Below are positions 16,982 to 23,145 of a DNA stretch of 37,622 bases, one piece after another (the first letter of the stretch is position 1; the number at the start of each line of letters is the position of its first letter). This DNA comes from a virus, in IMG/VR virus record IMGVR_UViG_3300014325_000009, positions 1 to 37,622 of that record; one strand, given 5' to 3'. A model generated the notes under the pieces. The model was not told where the DNA came from and made no database searches. It saw only the letters and a program-made list of their open reading frames with translations. Position numbers and translations under genes: made by a program.

Positions 16982-17143
16982 TTATGTCTTTATAACTACA
17001 ATGTAATGACCGCATCGGGTGCATGCGCAAGTTGAGCGAATGATTACTTCTTTGCCTGTATCGATGCAAGTGCCCGTGATATTCGCTCGCCGGTCTAGGT
17101 TTAAATTGTGACCAATGAGAAAACAGATTAACTTCTTAAGCAT
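16982..17143 (-). CDS. 53-aa cysteine-rich mini-protein, DUF1660-like
   Basis: ATG 17143 to TAA 16982 encodes MLKKLICFLIGHNLNLDRRA and then a second half with CACTRCGHYIVV. The layout (short Lys/Leu/Cys start, a Gly-His pair, then Cys-x-Cys-x-x-Cys near the end) is that of small phage zinc-ribbon proteins of the DUF1660 type. The genes at 17154-17300 and 18416-18547 share the pattern. It sits between the terminase subunit genes, in the same direction. Function is unknown. Confidence 0.6.
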   Translation of the reverse strand: MLKKLICFLIGHNLNLDRRANITGTCIDTGKEVIIRSTCACTRCGHYIVVIKT

Positions 17144-17153
17144 TTAAATCCTT

Positions 17154-17300
17154 TTATTTTCCTGGTCTCTTTCCGCAGTGATTGCATTTTAGGAACAATG
17201 TATCGCCATTTTTTTCACCTTCATGAAGAGCATAAGTATGGCCATGAACCCAGCAGCTTAGCCTATTAAATAATTTATCTAGGAGTGCAATTAAACTCAT
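17154..17300 (-). CDS. 48-aa zinc-ribbon mini-protein, DUF1660-like
   Basis: The ATG (17300) overlaps the small-terminase stop in an ATGA junction. The protein reads MSLIALLDKLFNRLSCWVHG, then HTYALHEGEKNGDTLF and LKCNHCGKRPGK, with a Cys-x-x-Cys knuckle, a Gly-His pair and a Lys-rich end. It is related in design to the neighbouring 53-aa protein and the 43-aa protein at 18416. Its coupling to the small terminase gene suggests expression late in infection. No function is known. Confidence 0.65.
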   Translation of the reverse strand: MSLIALLDKLFNRLSCWVHGHTYALHEGEKNGDTLFLKCNHCGKRPGK

Positions 17301-17737
17301 TCAAGAAGCTTCCCTAGTAAGAATTTTTCGACGGCTGATTCACCCTTACCGCCTTCTTCTTTCCTTTCGCCGTATTGCTTTGGCAAAAGCTTTGCAGCAA
17401 GCCATTTACGTGTGTCTATGCGCAAACGAGAGCGTGCGATAAATTCTGTATTACACGTTTCATATCCAGTTTCGGGATCGATGCGGATGTCATTTGAGTC
17501 TTCGTCAGCTATATCAAGGCATTCTTCAGCTAATAAATCGGCCTGCATGAGCTTAGCTTGTGCGTACCGGGCAGAAAACTCCGGGTGTTTGTAGCGCCAA
17601 AGGTTGACGGTGAACTTACTGGGAAGGTCATCATACATCGTACATAGTTTGTGCAGACCCACTGTATGAGTTGCCACCCTTTGACAAATAAGAGTGGCCA
17701 TTTCATCACAATAGTCTGTTGGTCTTCCGCCTGGCAT
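17297..17737 (-). CDS. Terminase small subunit
   Basis: This 146-aa protein starts MPGGRPTDYCDEMATLICQR. It has an N-terminal helix-turn-helix (residues about 10-55, AGxPT-like start, YDDLPSKFTVNLWRYKHPEF). A helical oligomerisation core follows (YAQAKLMQADLLAEECLDIAD), with a C-terminal LAAKLLPKQYGERK. This is the common phage terminase small subunit pattern. It recognises the packaging start on concatemeric DNA and hands it to the large subunit. The start overlaps the stop of the upstream 60-aa gene (TAATG). Confidence 0.85.
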   Translation of the reverse strand: MPGGRPTDYCDEMATLICQRVATHTVGLHKLCTMYDDLPSKFTVNLWRYKHPEFSARYAQAKLMQADLLAEECLDIADEDSNDIRIDPETGYETCNTEFIARSRLRIDTRKWLAAKLLPKQYGERKEEGGKGESAVEKFLLGKLLE

Positions 17738-17919
17738 TATGGGCCCTTTTGCTCATTGCGTTTTTCACCATGCATCTGTCCATCATCAGCACCAGGCCAA
17801 CAATATTTAGGCTGCATTGCTTCTTCACCTGTTGCCATTCTGCCGAACATGCTAGGCACGCCGTTGTAGTGTGTATTGCCTTCAAAGTTTGCTTCGCTTG
17901 TATAGTCTTTAACTTCCAT
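17737..17919 (-). CDS. 60-aa hydrophilic protein, first gene of the late unit
   Basis: A GGAG ribosome site precedes ATG 17919, and the stop overlaps the terminase start. The protein reads MEVKDYTSEANFEGNTHYNG, then MFGRMATGEEAMQPKYCWPG and ends EKRNEQKGP. A longer overlapping frame (17706-17933) has no ribosome site and an unusual composition, so I reject it. The family is not recognised. Its place at the head of the packaging genes is typical of small head-accessory genes. Confidence 0.65.
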   Translation of the reverse strand: MEVKDYTSEANFEGNTHYNGVPSMFGRMATGEEAMQPKYCWPGADDGQMHGEKRNEQKGP

Positions 17920-17939
17920 TTCAAAGTCTCCATCGTGTG

Positions 17940-18020
17940 AATTATTAATCGATTAATAATTGTGACATAAGCAAGTCAAACACGCCGAATCCATTAAGAG
18001 CGTTTTCAACTTATGTCACA
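17940..18020. promoter_or_regulatory. Nested palindromes upstream of the packaging genes
   Basis: 17940-17961 is a perfect 22-bp palindrome (half-site AATTATTAATC). Overlapping its end, TGTGACATAAG (17961-17971) is repeated in inverted form as CTTATGTCACA (18010-18020), with 38 bp between. The block lies between the late unit (minus) and a plus-strand promoter. It could be an operator for late transcription, a terminase (pac) recognition site or part of an origin. The sequence alone does not decide. Confidence 0.6.
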
Positions 18021-18044
18021 GACCCAAAGATACCATAATAAAAC

Positions 18045-18067
18045 TTATCCACAAAATTTGGGGATAA
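18045..18067. other. DnaA-box pair, possible origin element
   Basis: TTATCCACA (18045-18053) is an exact consensus DnaA box. TGGGGATAA (18059-18067) is a one-mismatch box in the opposite orientation. They lie 25 bp from the nested palindromes in an AT-rich gap without genes. Paired boxes are common in plasmid-type origins, but a phage using an O-like initiator need not use them. Confidence 0.45.
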
Positions 18068-18091
18068 CTTGCGGGCATATTTACTAAAAAT

Positions 18092-18133
18092 AGTATTCCA
18101 ATACTTGACATATCCTTACAATACTTGTAATAT
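18092..18133 (+). promoter_or_regulatory. Strong promoter with two overlapping operator-like palindromes
   Basis: TTGACA (18105-18110), a 17-bp spacer and TAATAT (18128-18133) form a near-consensus promoter for the genes at 18159 and 18416. AGTATT-CC-AATACT (18092-18105) ends at the -35 box, and TTACAA-TAC-TTGTAA (18116-18130) overlaps the -10 box. Both contain AATACTTG (18100 and 18120, 20 bp apart). A repressor bound there would block polymerase. Confidence 0.65.
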
Positions 18134-18158
18134 GGATTTGTATTAACAAGAGGGCTTT

Positions 18159-18392
18159 ATGATGAAGAAACTATCAATCAACGACATTACATTATTTGAC
18201 CTAATGGCGCAGGATTATGACGTCTGGATGACTAAAAACGATGACTTTGGTTACAACTTAGAAATTGATGATGAAAACTGTGAGATGCGTGTAAGAGAAT
18301 CTGAATTGCACCCCTGTGCCGCTGATTCATTCGCGGTTTTTTGCAGAAGTTTCTTAGCTTGTTATGATAGAGCCTCAAGAAAAGAAGATTAA
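18159..18392 (+). CDS. 77-aa acidic protein of unknown function
   Basis: The ATG (18159, an alternative at 18162) follows AGAGGG. The protein starts MMKKLSINDITLFDLMAQDY and is acidic throughout (DDFGYNLEIDDENCEMRVRE), with three cysteines. It is one of only two plus-strand genes in this stretch, and its strong, operator-flanked promoter suggests early or regulated expression. The size and acidity are compatible with a host-takeover or anti-defence protein (DNA mimic), but no family is recognised. Confidence 0.75.
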   Translation: MMKKLSINDITLFDLMAQDYDVWMTKNDDFGYNLEIDDENCEMRVRESELHPCAADSFAVFCRSFLACYDRASRKED

Positions 18393-18415
18393 TATTTACA
18401 AAAGGAGTTTTAAAT

Positions 18416-18547
18416 ATGATTAAGCGCTTAAAATGTTTATTTAAAGGGCACGACTACTTGATGGGATATCATGCCACAAGGCGATGCTACACCATTTCAT
18501 CAACAGACACCTGCGCTTGCTGCAAGAAAAAACGCGGAAAACTATAA
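18416..18547 (+). CDS. 43-aa cysteine-rich mini-protein, DUF1660-like
   Basis: AAAGGAG precedes the ATG at 18416. The protein reads MIKRLKCLFKGHDYLMGYHA and then continues with STDTCACCKKKRGKL. It shares the Lys-Leu-Cys-x-Phe-x-Gly-His start and Cys-x-Cys-Cys knuckle with the mini-proteins at 16982 and 17154, although it lies on the other strand. It probably binds zinc. The stop is 8 bp from the end of the convergent cold-shock gene. Confidence 0.65.
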   Translation: MIKRLKCLFKGHDYLMGYHATRRCYTISSTDTCACCKKKRGKL

Positions 18548-18554
18548 GCGTGCT

Positions 18555-18755
18555 TTAATTTTCTATTCTTACATTCTTAGCGATAAGGCCCTTGTCAGAG
18601 TTACCAGGCTCAAAGCTTACTTTATCGCCTTCAGATAGAACCTTAAATCCATCCATGTTTATTTCTTTAAAGTACACGAAGTAATCTTTTTTATCTGAAA
18701 GTATAAATCCAAAGCCCTTGTCTACGTTAAACCATTTTACTATTCCATTTTGCAT
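18555..18755 (-). CDS. Cold-shock-domain protein (CspA-like)
   Basis: This 66-aa protein spans one cold-shock OB-fold. It begins [20 protein letters not shown] with the RNP1 motif KGFGFI. RNP2 is YFVYF where most family members have VFVHF. The end, [21 protein letters not shown], matches the family. Csp proteins bind single-stranded RNA or DNA and melt secondary structure. In this phage the protein might act on the structured transcripts or as a single-strand-binding partner in replication. It has its own promoter downstream of the replication gene. Confidence 0.88.
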   Translation of the reverse strand: MQNGIVKWFNVDKGFGFILSDKKDYFVYFKEINMDGFKVLSEGDKVSFEPGNSDKGLIAKNVRIEN

Positions 18756-18816
18756 TCTAAGTCCTATATAAAAATCGCTTTAAACCCGCTAAATTTGCTC
18801 ACAGTTGAACGATTGC

Positions 18817-18845
18817 ATTATATCATACCCAACCCTACCGGTTAA
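18817..18845 (-). promoter_or_regulatory. Promoter of the cold-shock gene
   Basis: On the minus strand TTAACC (18840-18845), 17 bp and a consensus TATAAT (18817-18822) lie 62 bp before the ATG. The resulting leader is about 55 nt, shorter than the long thermosensing leader of E. coli cspA. Confidence 0.55.
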
Positions 18846-18865
18846 CTGTTTTTTGTTTGTGTGGG

Positions 18866-20050
18866 CTAAATCCTATTATTATGTGGTAATTTTTTTACAA
18901 ACTGGTTGGCTGCAAGTATATCTTTCATTTTATTGAATTCCATGGAGACAGCTTTTGAGCATCCTTTGTTATATTGTGACGATTTTTCAATCTCTTTTTG
19001 TTTTTCACGGGCAGCTCTTTCTTCAAGCTCAATGCTGCGCCGTTTTGCCTCTTCCCTTTTGGCGACTTGTTCTTTAGTCATAAGCCATTCCATCTCAGGG
19101 AATATCCAGCATCGGTTAACTGTGGTTTCAAAAGCATAAGAAGACTCAATCCCTAATTCTTGGCACGCGGAGAGAAACTTGTTCAGGCTTTTCCAGACTC
19201 TTGCGGTGATAGGGGCTTTTTTGGCTTTACGATTTACTTTCCAGCCCTCGAGTAAATCAGCGGATAATTTATGAGGGTTGTCATTTAGCATATCGTTTAT
19301 GTCGAACTGTACTTTTGTTTTACTAGTTGTTTTTTTATTAATCTGGGATTCACAATAATCAGACTTTGTATAATTGTCAGCCGACTCAACAAGTTGTATG
19401 GGGATGTTCGCTAGCTTCTGCTGGTTACTCAGATAATCAGACATTTCTTTTTCTTCTTTTGGCTTATCAAAATTAGTATAGGACAAATCCACCGTTTCGT
19501 CAGAAACGTGTGTATGTTTTATTATCTGATCTTTATTATCTGTATATATAGTATTAGAAACGGCAAATATTTCCGTTTGGCTGTCCGGCAAATTTTTCCG
19601 GTTAGGACAATTTTCATACAGCTTGGAAACGGCAATCCTTTCCGGTTGGGGTAATTTTTGATCATTATTTTCGGCATTAAGTGTTTCTATGATGGAGAGT
19701 AATGCATCGGTAATCTTATCCATCAATGGGCGCAGTAGGAGCGTTCTAACCCCTTTAATTTTCATAATTCGTGTTTCTATATAACCGAGATTAACAAATT
19801 CATTAAAATATGTTCTCAAGGTTCTTTCTGTGAGGAATAATTCTTCTCCCCATTCTGAATAGCATTTGTGAAACCAGCCCTCCTCATGCATTGTGGACTT
19901 ATTCGAATAAAATATTATTTGGTTAAGGAGTAAAGCCTTGTTTAAGCACTTTGTTAATCTGTAATAAATAGTGGGAATAGTGAGGATTGAGTGTTGACCA
20001 GAAAATTGGGCTAATAATATGTGATTATTGTTTTTTTTATTAAAAGACAT
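18866..20050 (-). CDS. Phage replication initiator, O-like: winged-helix N-terminus plus DnaT-like C-terminal domain
   Basis: This 394-aa protein has an N-terminal winged helix (about 35-105: NQIIFYSNKS, EEWGEELFLTERTLRTYFNE, LGYIETRIM), as in plasmid and phage replication proteins. Residues about 115-240 are a low-complexity linker whose DNA carries iterons. Residues about 255-325 contain LLEGWKVNRKAKKAPITARVW and NRCWIFPEMEWL. This is the conserved tryptophan/arginine pattern of phage replisome organisers and DnaT, which contact single-stranded DNA and the helicase loader. No helicase is encoded, so the host DnaB is presumably recruited. Confidence 0.7.
   Translation of the reverse strand: MSFNKKNNNHILLAQFSGQHSILTIPTIYYRLTKCLNKALLLNQIIFYSNKSTMHEEGWFHKCYSEWGEELFLTERTLRTYFNEFVNLGYIETRIMKIKGVRTLLLRPLMDKITDALLSIIETLNAENNDQKLPQPERIAVSKLYENCPNRKNLPDSQTEIFAVSNTIYTDNKDQIIKHTHVSDETVDLSYTNFDKPKEEKEMSDYLSNQQKLANIPIQLVESADNYTKSDYCESQINKKTTSKTKVQFDINDMLNDNPHKLSADLLEGWKVNRKAKKAPITARVWKSLNKFLSACQELGIESSYAFETTVNRCWIFPEMEWLMTKEQVAKREEAKRRSIELEERAAREKQKEIEKSSQYNKGCSKAVSMEFNKMKDILAANQFVKKLPHNNRI
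19557..19649. other. Candidate replication origin: three iterons inside the replication gene
   Basis: The core CGGCAA-N3-TTTCCG occurs three times in the same orientation, at 19561-19575, 19586-19600 and 19630-19644. Each copy is followed by a TT-GG stretch, and copies 1 and 3 are preceded by GAAA. An AT-rich tract (about 19510-19556) adjoins copy 1. Lambda-type origins have this design: initiator iterons within the O gene next to an AT-rich unwinding region. At the protein level the repeats fall in the linker (residues near 135-165), where sequence is free to vary. Confidence 0.65.
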
Positions 20051-20154
20051 GATATACTTCCTTTGTTGGTTTAACCCCCTTATCTCAAGGGATTAATGGA
20101 CTTATCCTCAATCAACGTCTATTGATTTTGGATGCTGGGCTGGATGCCCACAAT

Positions 20155-20793
20155 TTATTTTGCAGCGCTCGCTTTATCCTTAGCTCTAATTTTGCTCGTG
20201 CAACTTCTGCATCTCAAAACTAAATTTTCTATTTCATAATTATGGATTTTTTCATCTTTTCGGATAATGCATAAAGAATTTTCAACACTATGTTCGCAGT
20301 TATCGCATTTATAGCCACGTTCAACGACAATTTTTAACTTTAATTTGTCCCTTTTTCGATCAAACGCTGCTTTAGCTTTTTCTTCAGGAGATTTTTCAGG
20401 GGGAGGCGGAAATTTATAATTGCCACTTAAGACATCGATTATTGTTTGAGCTGTTTTTTTATCCTCTTCGTCGGCTATTTTGCTAGATAAAACTAGAACG
20501 GCCATTTTTTTGTATCTTTCTTGGGAGGCAAAATCGTGGTAACGGATAAGTGAATGCCAACCGTGGCCTTGAAGATGATAATGTTCAAAGCCATGCATCT
20601 GATATACAGCGTCCAATTCTTCGCTTATTTCAGACAGTTCTTTTAAAGACTGGAAAAATTTTAAATCTTGATTGTTTATGGGCTCTTTAGTCGCCTCGTC
20701 TTCAAAATTAATGTAGACGCCAAGGGAGCCATCAAACATTCGCCCAAATGAAAGGATAAATCCATTAACTTTTACTTTTCTTGTATAGGCCAT
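20155..20793 (-). CDS. Protein with C-terminal zinc/HNH-like four-cysteine module
   Basis: The GGAGG ribosome site favours ATG 20793 (MAYTRKVKVNGFILSFGRMF), giving 212 aa, over the TTG 12 bp upstream. The middle is helical and acidic (about 65-135), followed by a Pro/Lys linker. The C-terminus has CDNCEHSVENSLCIIRKDEK, later LVLRCRSCTSKIR, with two Cys-x-x-Cys pairs about 34 residues apart. This spacing resembles the treble-clef scaffold of HNH endonucleases, but the catalytic His-Asn-His residues are not clear. The result may be a DNA-binding rather than a cutting domain. It heads the replication operon. Confidence 0.65.
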   Translation of the reverse strand: MAYTRKVKVNGFILSFGRMFDGSLGVYINFEDEATKEPINNQDLKFFQSLKELSEISEELDAVYQMHGFEHYHLQGHGWHSLIRYHDFASQERYKKMAVLVLSSKIADEEDKKTAQTIIDVLSGNYKFPPPPEKSPEEKAKAAFDRKRDKLKLKIVVERGYKCDNCEHSVENSLCIIRKDEKIHNYEIENLVLRCRSCTSKIRAKDKASAAK

Positions 20794-20943
20794 TTTATCC
20801 TCCAACTTTAATTAAGGAGAATTCACCATGTGGCTTTACGGCAAGGAGGATGAAAAGGGGATTGAAATAAGAGAAAAGACTAGATATATTTGTCTTGTAC
20901 TGTTTAATCATAGTATCATTACACCTGTTTTCGATTAGGTAGT

Positions 20944-21114
20944 GATGGCCTGTCATGTCCCTCGTTGTGAGAGGACCGCATGGCACATCCTAGAACAAAG
21001 CCTAAAGACCAATGACTTTTGTCCTCTGGGTTGAAAAGCGAAGAATGATAACTTTGGTCGGGGACCATTCTCGCGGCAAAATGTTTTGTTAAATAGAGGG
21101 GCAAGGATGCCTCT
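20944..21114 (-). ncRNA. Structured leader RNA of the replication operon
   Basis: The 494 bp between 20794 and 21287 have no convincing gene, but on the minus strand they contain consecutive stems. AGAGG/CCTCT (21095-21099 with 21110-21114) comes first, then CATTCT/AGAATG (21066-21071 with 21042-21047) around a GGTC/GACC hairpin. A 9-bp bulged stem follows (21016-21025 with 20992-21000), then GATG-GCC/GGC-CATC (20944-20950 with 20982-20989), enclosing a GTCC-TC hairpin at 20957-20976. A G-U pair in the 9-bp stem and a promoter at 21165-21193 favour minus-strand RNA. A 50-codon frame from ATG 21071 overlaps it but has no ribosome site. Confidence 0.45.
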
Positions 21115-21164
21115 AATCTCTAAAAAACTCAACGCTGTGATTCTACAAAAAAAATCTCTTAATC

Positions 21165-21193
21165 AATATACCTCCCCGCAAATAATCAATCAA
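21165..21193 (-). promoter_or_regulatory. Promoter of the replication operon with operator half-sites
   Basis: TTGATT (21188-21193 on the minus strand), 17 bp and TATATT (21165-21170) form a good promoter. ATTGATTAT (21182-21190) and ATTGATTAA (21159-21167) match half of the operator consensus described at 24866. The leader to the first start codon is about 365 nt and carries the structured RNA. Confidence 0.5.
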
Positions 21194-21287
21194 TATTTTA
21201 CGATGGAAATATTACTATGGATTTTCGGCCTAATTCCAACAGGTAATACTTAGAATTATTACTAGGTATTATCATATAGAAATAACA

Positions 21288-21485
21288 TTAGTGATTAATT
21301 ACGGGAATAGCGTGAGATTCTTTGGCCTTGAAGCGGCCTTTTGTTTTGTGTTCGATTAATAGCTGGGTCTTAAAAGGTATGAACCCCTTTTTTCTCCACA
21401 ATTGATATGTACTGTTCCCTAAGTCAAGGGATCTTATCATCTTAGTCCATGTTCCATAGTGTCTGTATAATTCATCTAAACGCAT
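21288..21485 (-). CDS. Cro/YdaS-like DNA-binding protein (copy 1 of 3)
   Basis: This 65-aa protein (MRLDELYRHYGTWTKMIRSL) has a helical start. A YQLWRKKGFIP turn follows, then TQLLIEHKTKGRFKAK. Small Cro/YdaS-type regulators place a helix-turn-helix before the conserved W-x(4)-F-x-P and Q-x-x-I-E-x-x-T-x-G. The proteins at 23146 and 24588 share this core. Upstream, ATGTT-GTT-AACAT (21524-21536) is an operator-like palindrome. Which of the three acts as repressor cannot be told from sequence. Confidence 0.75.
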   Translation of the reverse strand: MRLDELYRHYGTWTKMIRSLDLGNSTYQLWRKKGFIPFKTQLLIEHKTKGRFKAKESHAIPVINH

Positions 21486-21746
21486 ATTTACACCTTTTTT
21501 GTTTTTGTTTATTTATGTCATTTATGTTGTTAACATTTAACATTACTAGCAACAAATATTATATCAAAATAATTTTAAGAAGACATGGGAATGCTTAGAA
21601 AATTTCAATTTTATTTCCAATGCGCCAATTTCTAGTAAATATTTAAACCATGTAAATTTCCCTGGAAATCCAGGCGGTAATGAATTTTTAATTTCCTAAA
21701 CCTAAAGTGGGTGGAAACGAACAGAAATACATAGAAAGGAGATAGG
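21486..21746. promoter_or_regulatory. Divergent control region with repeated AATTTCC elements
   Basis: This 261-bp gap separates a minus Cro-like gene from a plus HTH gene. It contains ATGTT-GTT-AACAT (21524-21536) and a CCTGG-AAAT-CCAGG hairpin (21661-21674). AATTTC or AATTTCC recurs at 21601, 21627, 21655 and 21690, with ATTTCC at 21613. The repeats may be binding sites for the protein encoded at 21747. They are short and AT-rich, so chance is not excluded. Confidence 0.35.
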
Positions 21747-22196
21747 ATGGATGGTGGAAAAAATTGGTTATCTTGCAAGGAAGTTGCTTCAATCCTTGGA
21801 TATACTCAAAGACACATCATTAATATAATAAAGAAAGGAAAACTCAGCGCCCGCAGGGATGAGACGGGACAATATTTTATTGATAAGTCAGAATTTTATC
21901 GGGTTTATCCAGAAAGTAGTAAGATAGAATTAACTGGAAGCAGCTCGAAATCTATAGAGGAAAGCATTAAGAAATTTCTAGAAGAGAAAATTAGGCATCT
22001 AGAGGAATTGCTTGGAGAAAAAAATAAGCTAAATGAATTTTTAACGGAACAAATACAGAATTTCAACCAAGAAAAATCAAAAATGCTAGAAGCAATTAAC
22101 AGTCATGCGCGCTTATTGGAGTATAAAGAATCAGCTATTTCCAATAAAACCAGGGAAACACCCAAGAAAAAGTGGTCCCTATTTAAAAGAAAATAA
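21747..22196 (+). CDS. Plasmid-type HTH plus coiled-coil DNA-binding protein
   Basis: This 149-aa protein has an N-terminal MerR/HTH_17-like domain (residues 5-50: WLSCKEVASILGYTQRHIIN, GQYFIDKSEFYRV). A long Glu/Lys coiled coil follows (about 70-125), and the basic end is KKKWSLFKRK. This layout is common on gammaproteobacterial plasmids, next to replication or partition genes. AAAGGAG precedes the start. It is the only plus-strand gene in a minus block and converges on 22199 with a 2-bp gap. It may be a copy-control, partition or replication accessory factor. Confidence 0.65.
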   Translation: MDGGKNWLSCKEVASILGYTQRHIINIIKKGKLSARRDETGQYFIDKSEFYRVYPESSKIELTGSSSKSIEESIKKFLEEKIRHLEELLGEKNKLNEFLTEQIQNFNQEKSKMLEAINSHARLLEYKESAISNKTRETPKKKWSLFKRK

Positions 22197-22198
22197 CA

Positions 22199-22510
22199 TC
22201 ATTCGTGTTCAACAAGGGAATCCCTCATATGCAAATAAAATTCAATGCTCTTTAATGGAAAACCCATAAAGTACGAAGGGGCGTCCGGTTCTTGTTTGAT
22301 CATATCAAGCATAAAGTCCTCGCTTCCTAGAATCTGGCGGATATGAGATACGCCCTCAAGTCTTGACTTCAATACATCGTGAGCCTGAATTTGTTTAATG
22401 TTTTTCCAGAATTCAACGTGCTCATCGTTCTCTGTGATTTTTATTTCAAGCAATTCACGCTGCAATTCTGCCGCCTTAAGTACGTGATTTATTATTCCTT
22501 CAATTTCCAT
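22199..22510 (-). CDS. 103-aa helical protein of unknown function
   Basis: The start overlaps the stop of the 48-aa membrane gene by one base (TAATG). The sequence begins MEIEGIINHVLKAAELQREL and is predicted all-helical and acidic, with a heptad-like N-terminal half. I recognise no family. It is last in a chain of four coupled small genes (22983-23129, 22657-22971, 22510-22656, this one). Confidence 0.7.
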   Translation of the reverse strand: MEIEGIINHVLKAAELQRELLEIKITENDEHVEFWKNIKQIQAHDVLKSRLEGVSHIRQILGSEDFMLDMIKQEPDAPSYFMGFPLKSIEFYLHMRDSLVEHE

Positions 22511-22656
22511 TATAGATTACCCTTTCTTTTTAGGCTAAGCATCACTATTTCCCACTCCAATTCCATTGCCCGCATTCGTTGAGAAATATAAGAGATTCTA
22601 CAAGAAAGTATGACTAAGCCTAAACATAATAAAAAAATCGTTATAAGGTATGACAT
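22510..22656 (-). CDS. 48-aa single-pass membrane protein
   Basis: The ATG follows the TAA of the upstream gene directly, and the TAA overlaps the downstream start. The protein is MSYLITIFLLCLGLVILSCR and then a charged helix (RMRAMELEWEIVMLSLKRKG). One N-terminal transmembrane segment and a short cytoplasmic or periplasmic coiled helix are evident. Perfect end-to-end packing with its neighbours is strong evidence that it is translated. It could be a holin-like, anti-holin or superinfection-exclusion protein. Confidence 0.65.
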   Translation of the reverse strand: MSYLITIFLLCLGLVILSCRISYISQRMRAMELEWEIVMLSLKRKGNL

Positions 22657-22971
22657 TTATTCGTCACCACAAATCATAGTTTTTAATACCTCTTTCTGAT
22701 ACCCAAGGTTATGTTGCCCCTCCAATAAGGGCTTCATCATAATGTACCAATGACCAATTTGGCTGCAAATGTGGTCTATTTGGTGCGCAGTAAAGGGAGC
22801 CTGACCAACGTAATACTCATTTTCTGATAATAATTCAACTATAACGGACTGAATGATGCGGCACTTCTCGGAGGGTAAATTTTTAAAATATTTATCGCTA
22901 AAATCCGTTAGTACCCTAGAAATCCTAGCACGTAATTCATCATGAGCTATTTTTACTTCTTCTTCATTCAT
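22657..22971 (-). CDS. 104-aa helical protein of unknown function
   Basis: This protein starts MNEEEVKIAHDELRARISRV and is amphipathic and helical. It carries a histidine-rich stretch (FTAHQIDHICSQIGHW) and ends KTMICGDE. The stop abuts the next ATG. No family can be named. Gene context is a coupled run of membrane and soluble small proteins on the regulatory side of the genome. Confidence 0.7.
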   Translation of the reverse strand: MNEEEVKIAHDELRARISRVLTDFSDKYFKNLPSEKCRIIQSVIVELLSENEYYVGQAPFTAHQIDHICSQIGHWYIMMKPLLEGQHNLGYQKEVLKTMICGDE

Positions 22972-22982
22972 TACTATTTATC

Positions 22983-23129
22983 CTAAACCAAATGCAAAAA
23001 ATGTAAGCCTACCGGAAGCAGCATGCCGCTAACCAAAAGTGAGATAATCCAATTAAGTTTCGATTCAACTTTGCCAAATCGTTCGTCATGAATTCGAAGC
23101 CTCACCTCATGTTCGATGTATTGCTCCAT
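22983..23129 (-). CDS. 48-aa XhlA-like coiled-coil/membrane protein
   Basis: ATG 23129 to TAG 22983 encodes MEQYIEHEVRLRIHDERFGK, then VESKLNWIISLLVSGMLLPV, ending GLHFLHLV. A short charged helix is followed by one C-terminal transmembrane helix, the XhlA/haemolysin layout also seen at 2421-2705. AGGGGA lies 10 bp before the ATG. A holin-like or membrane-anchored regulatory role is possible. Confidence 0.6.
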   Translation of the reverse strand: MEQYIEHEVRLRIHDERFGKVESKLNWIISLLVSGMLLPVGLHFLHLV

Positions 23130-23145
23130 AGTCACGACATCCCCT

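Noticed and set aside
17706-17933. 75-aa minus-strand frame overlapping the first late gene
   Set aside because: No ribosome site and an implausible Cys/Thr-rich composition. The overlapping 60-aa frame has GGAG and is coupled to the small terminase.
20155-20793. HNH homing endonuclease
   Set aside because: The two Cys-x-x-Cys pairs fit a treble clef, but the catalytic His-Asn-His residues cannot be located. Only a zinc-binding domain is claimed.
20919-21104. 61-aa minus-strand frame in the replication leader
   Set aside because: It starts with TTG without a ribosome site (the inner ATG at 21071 also lacks one), and the bases form stems. It is kept only as a remark under the leader RNA.
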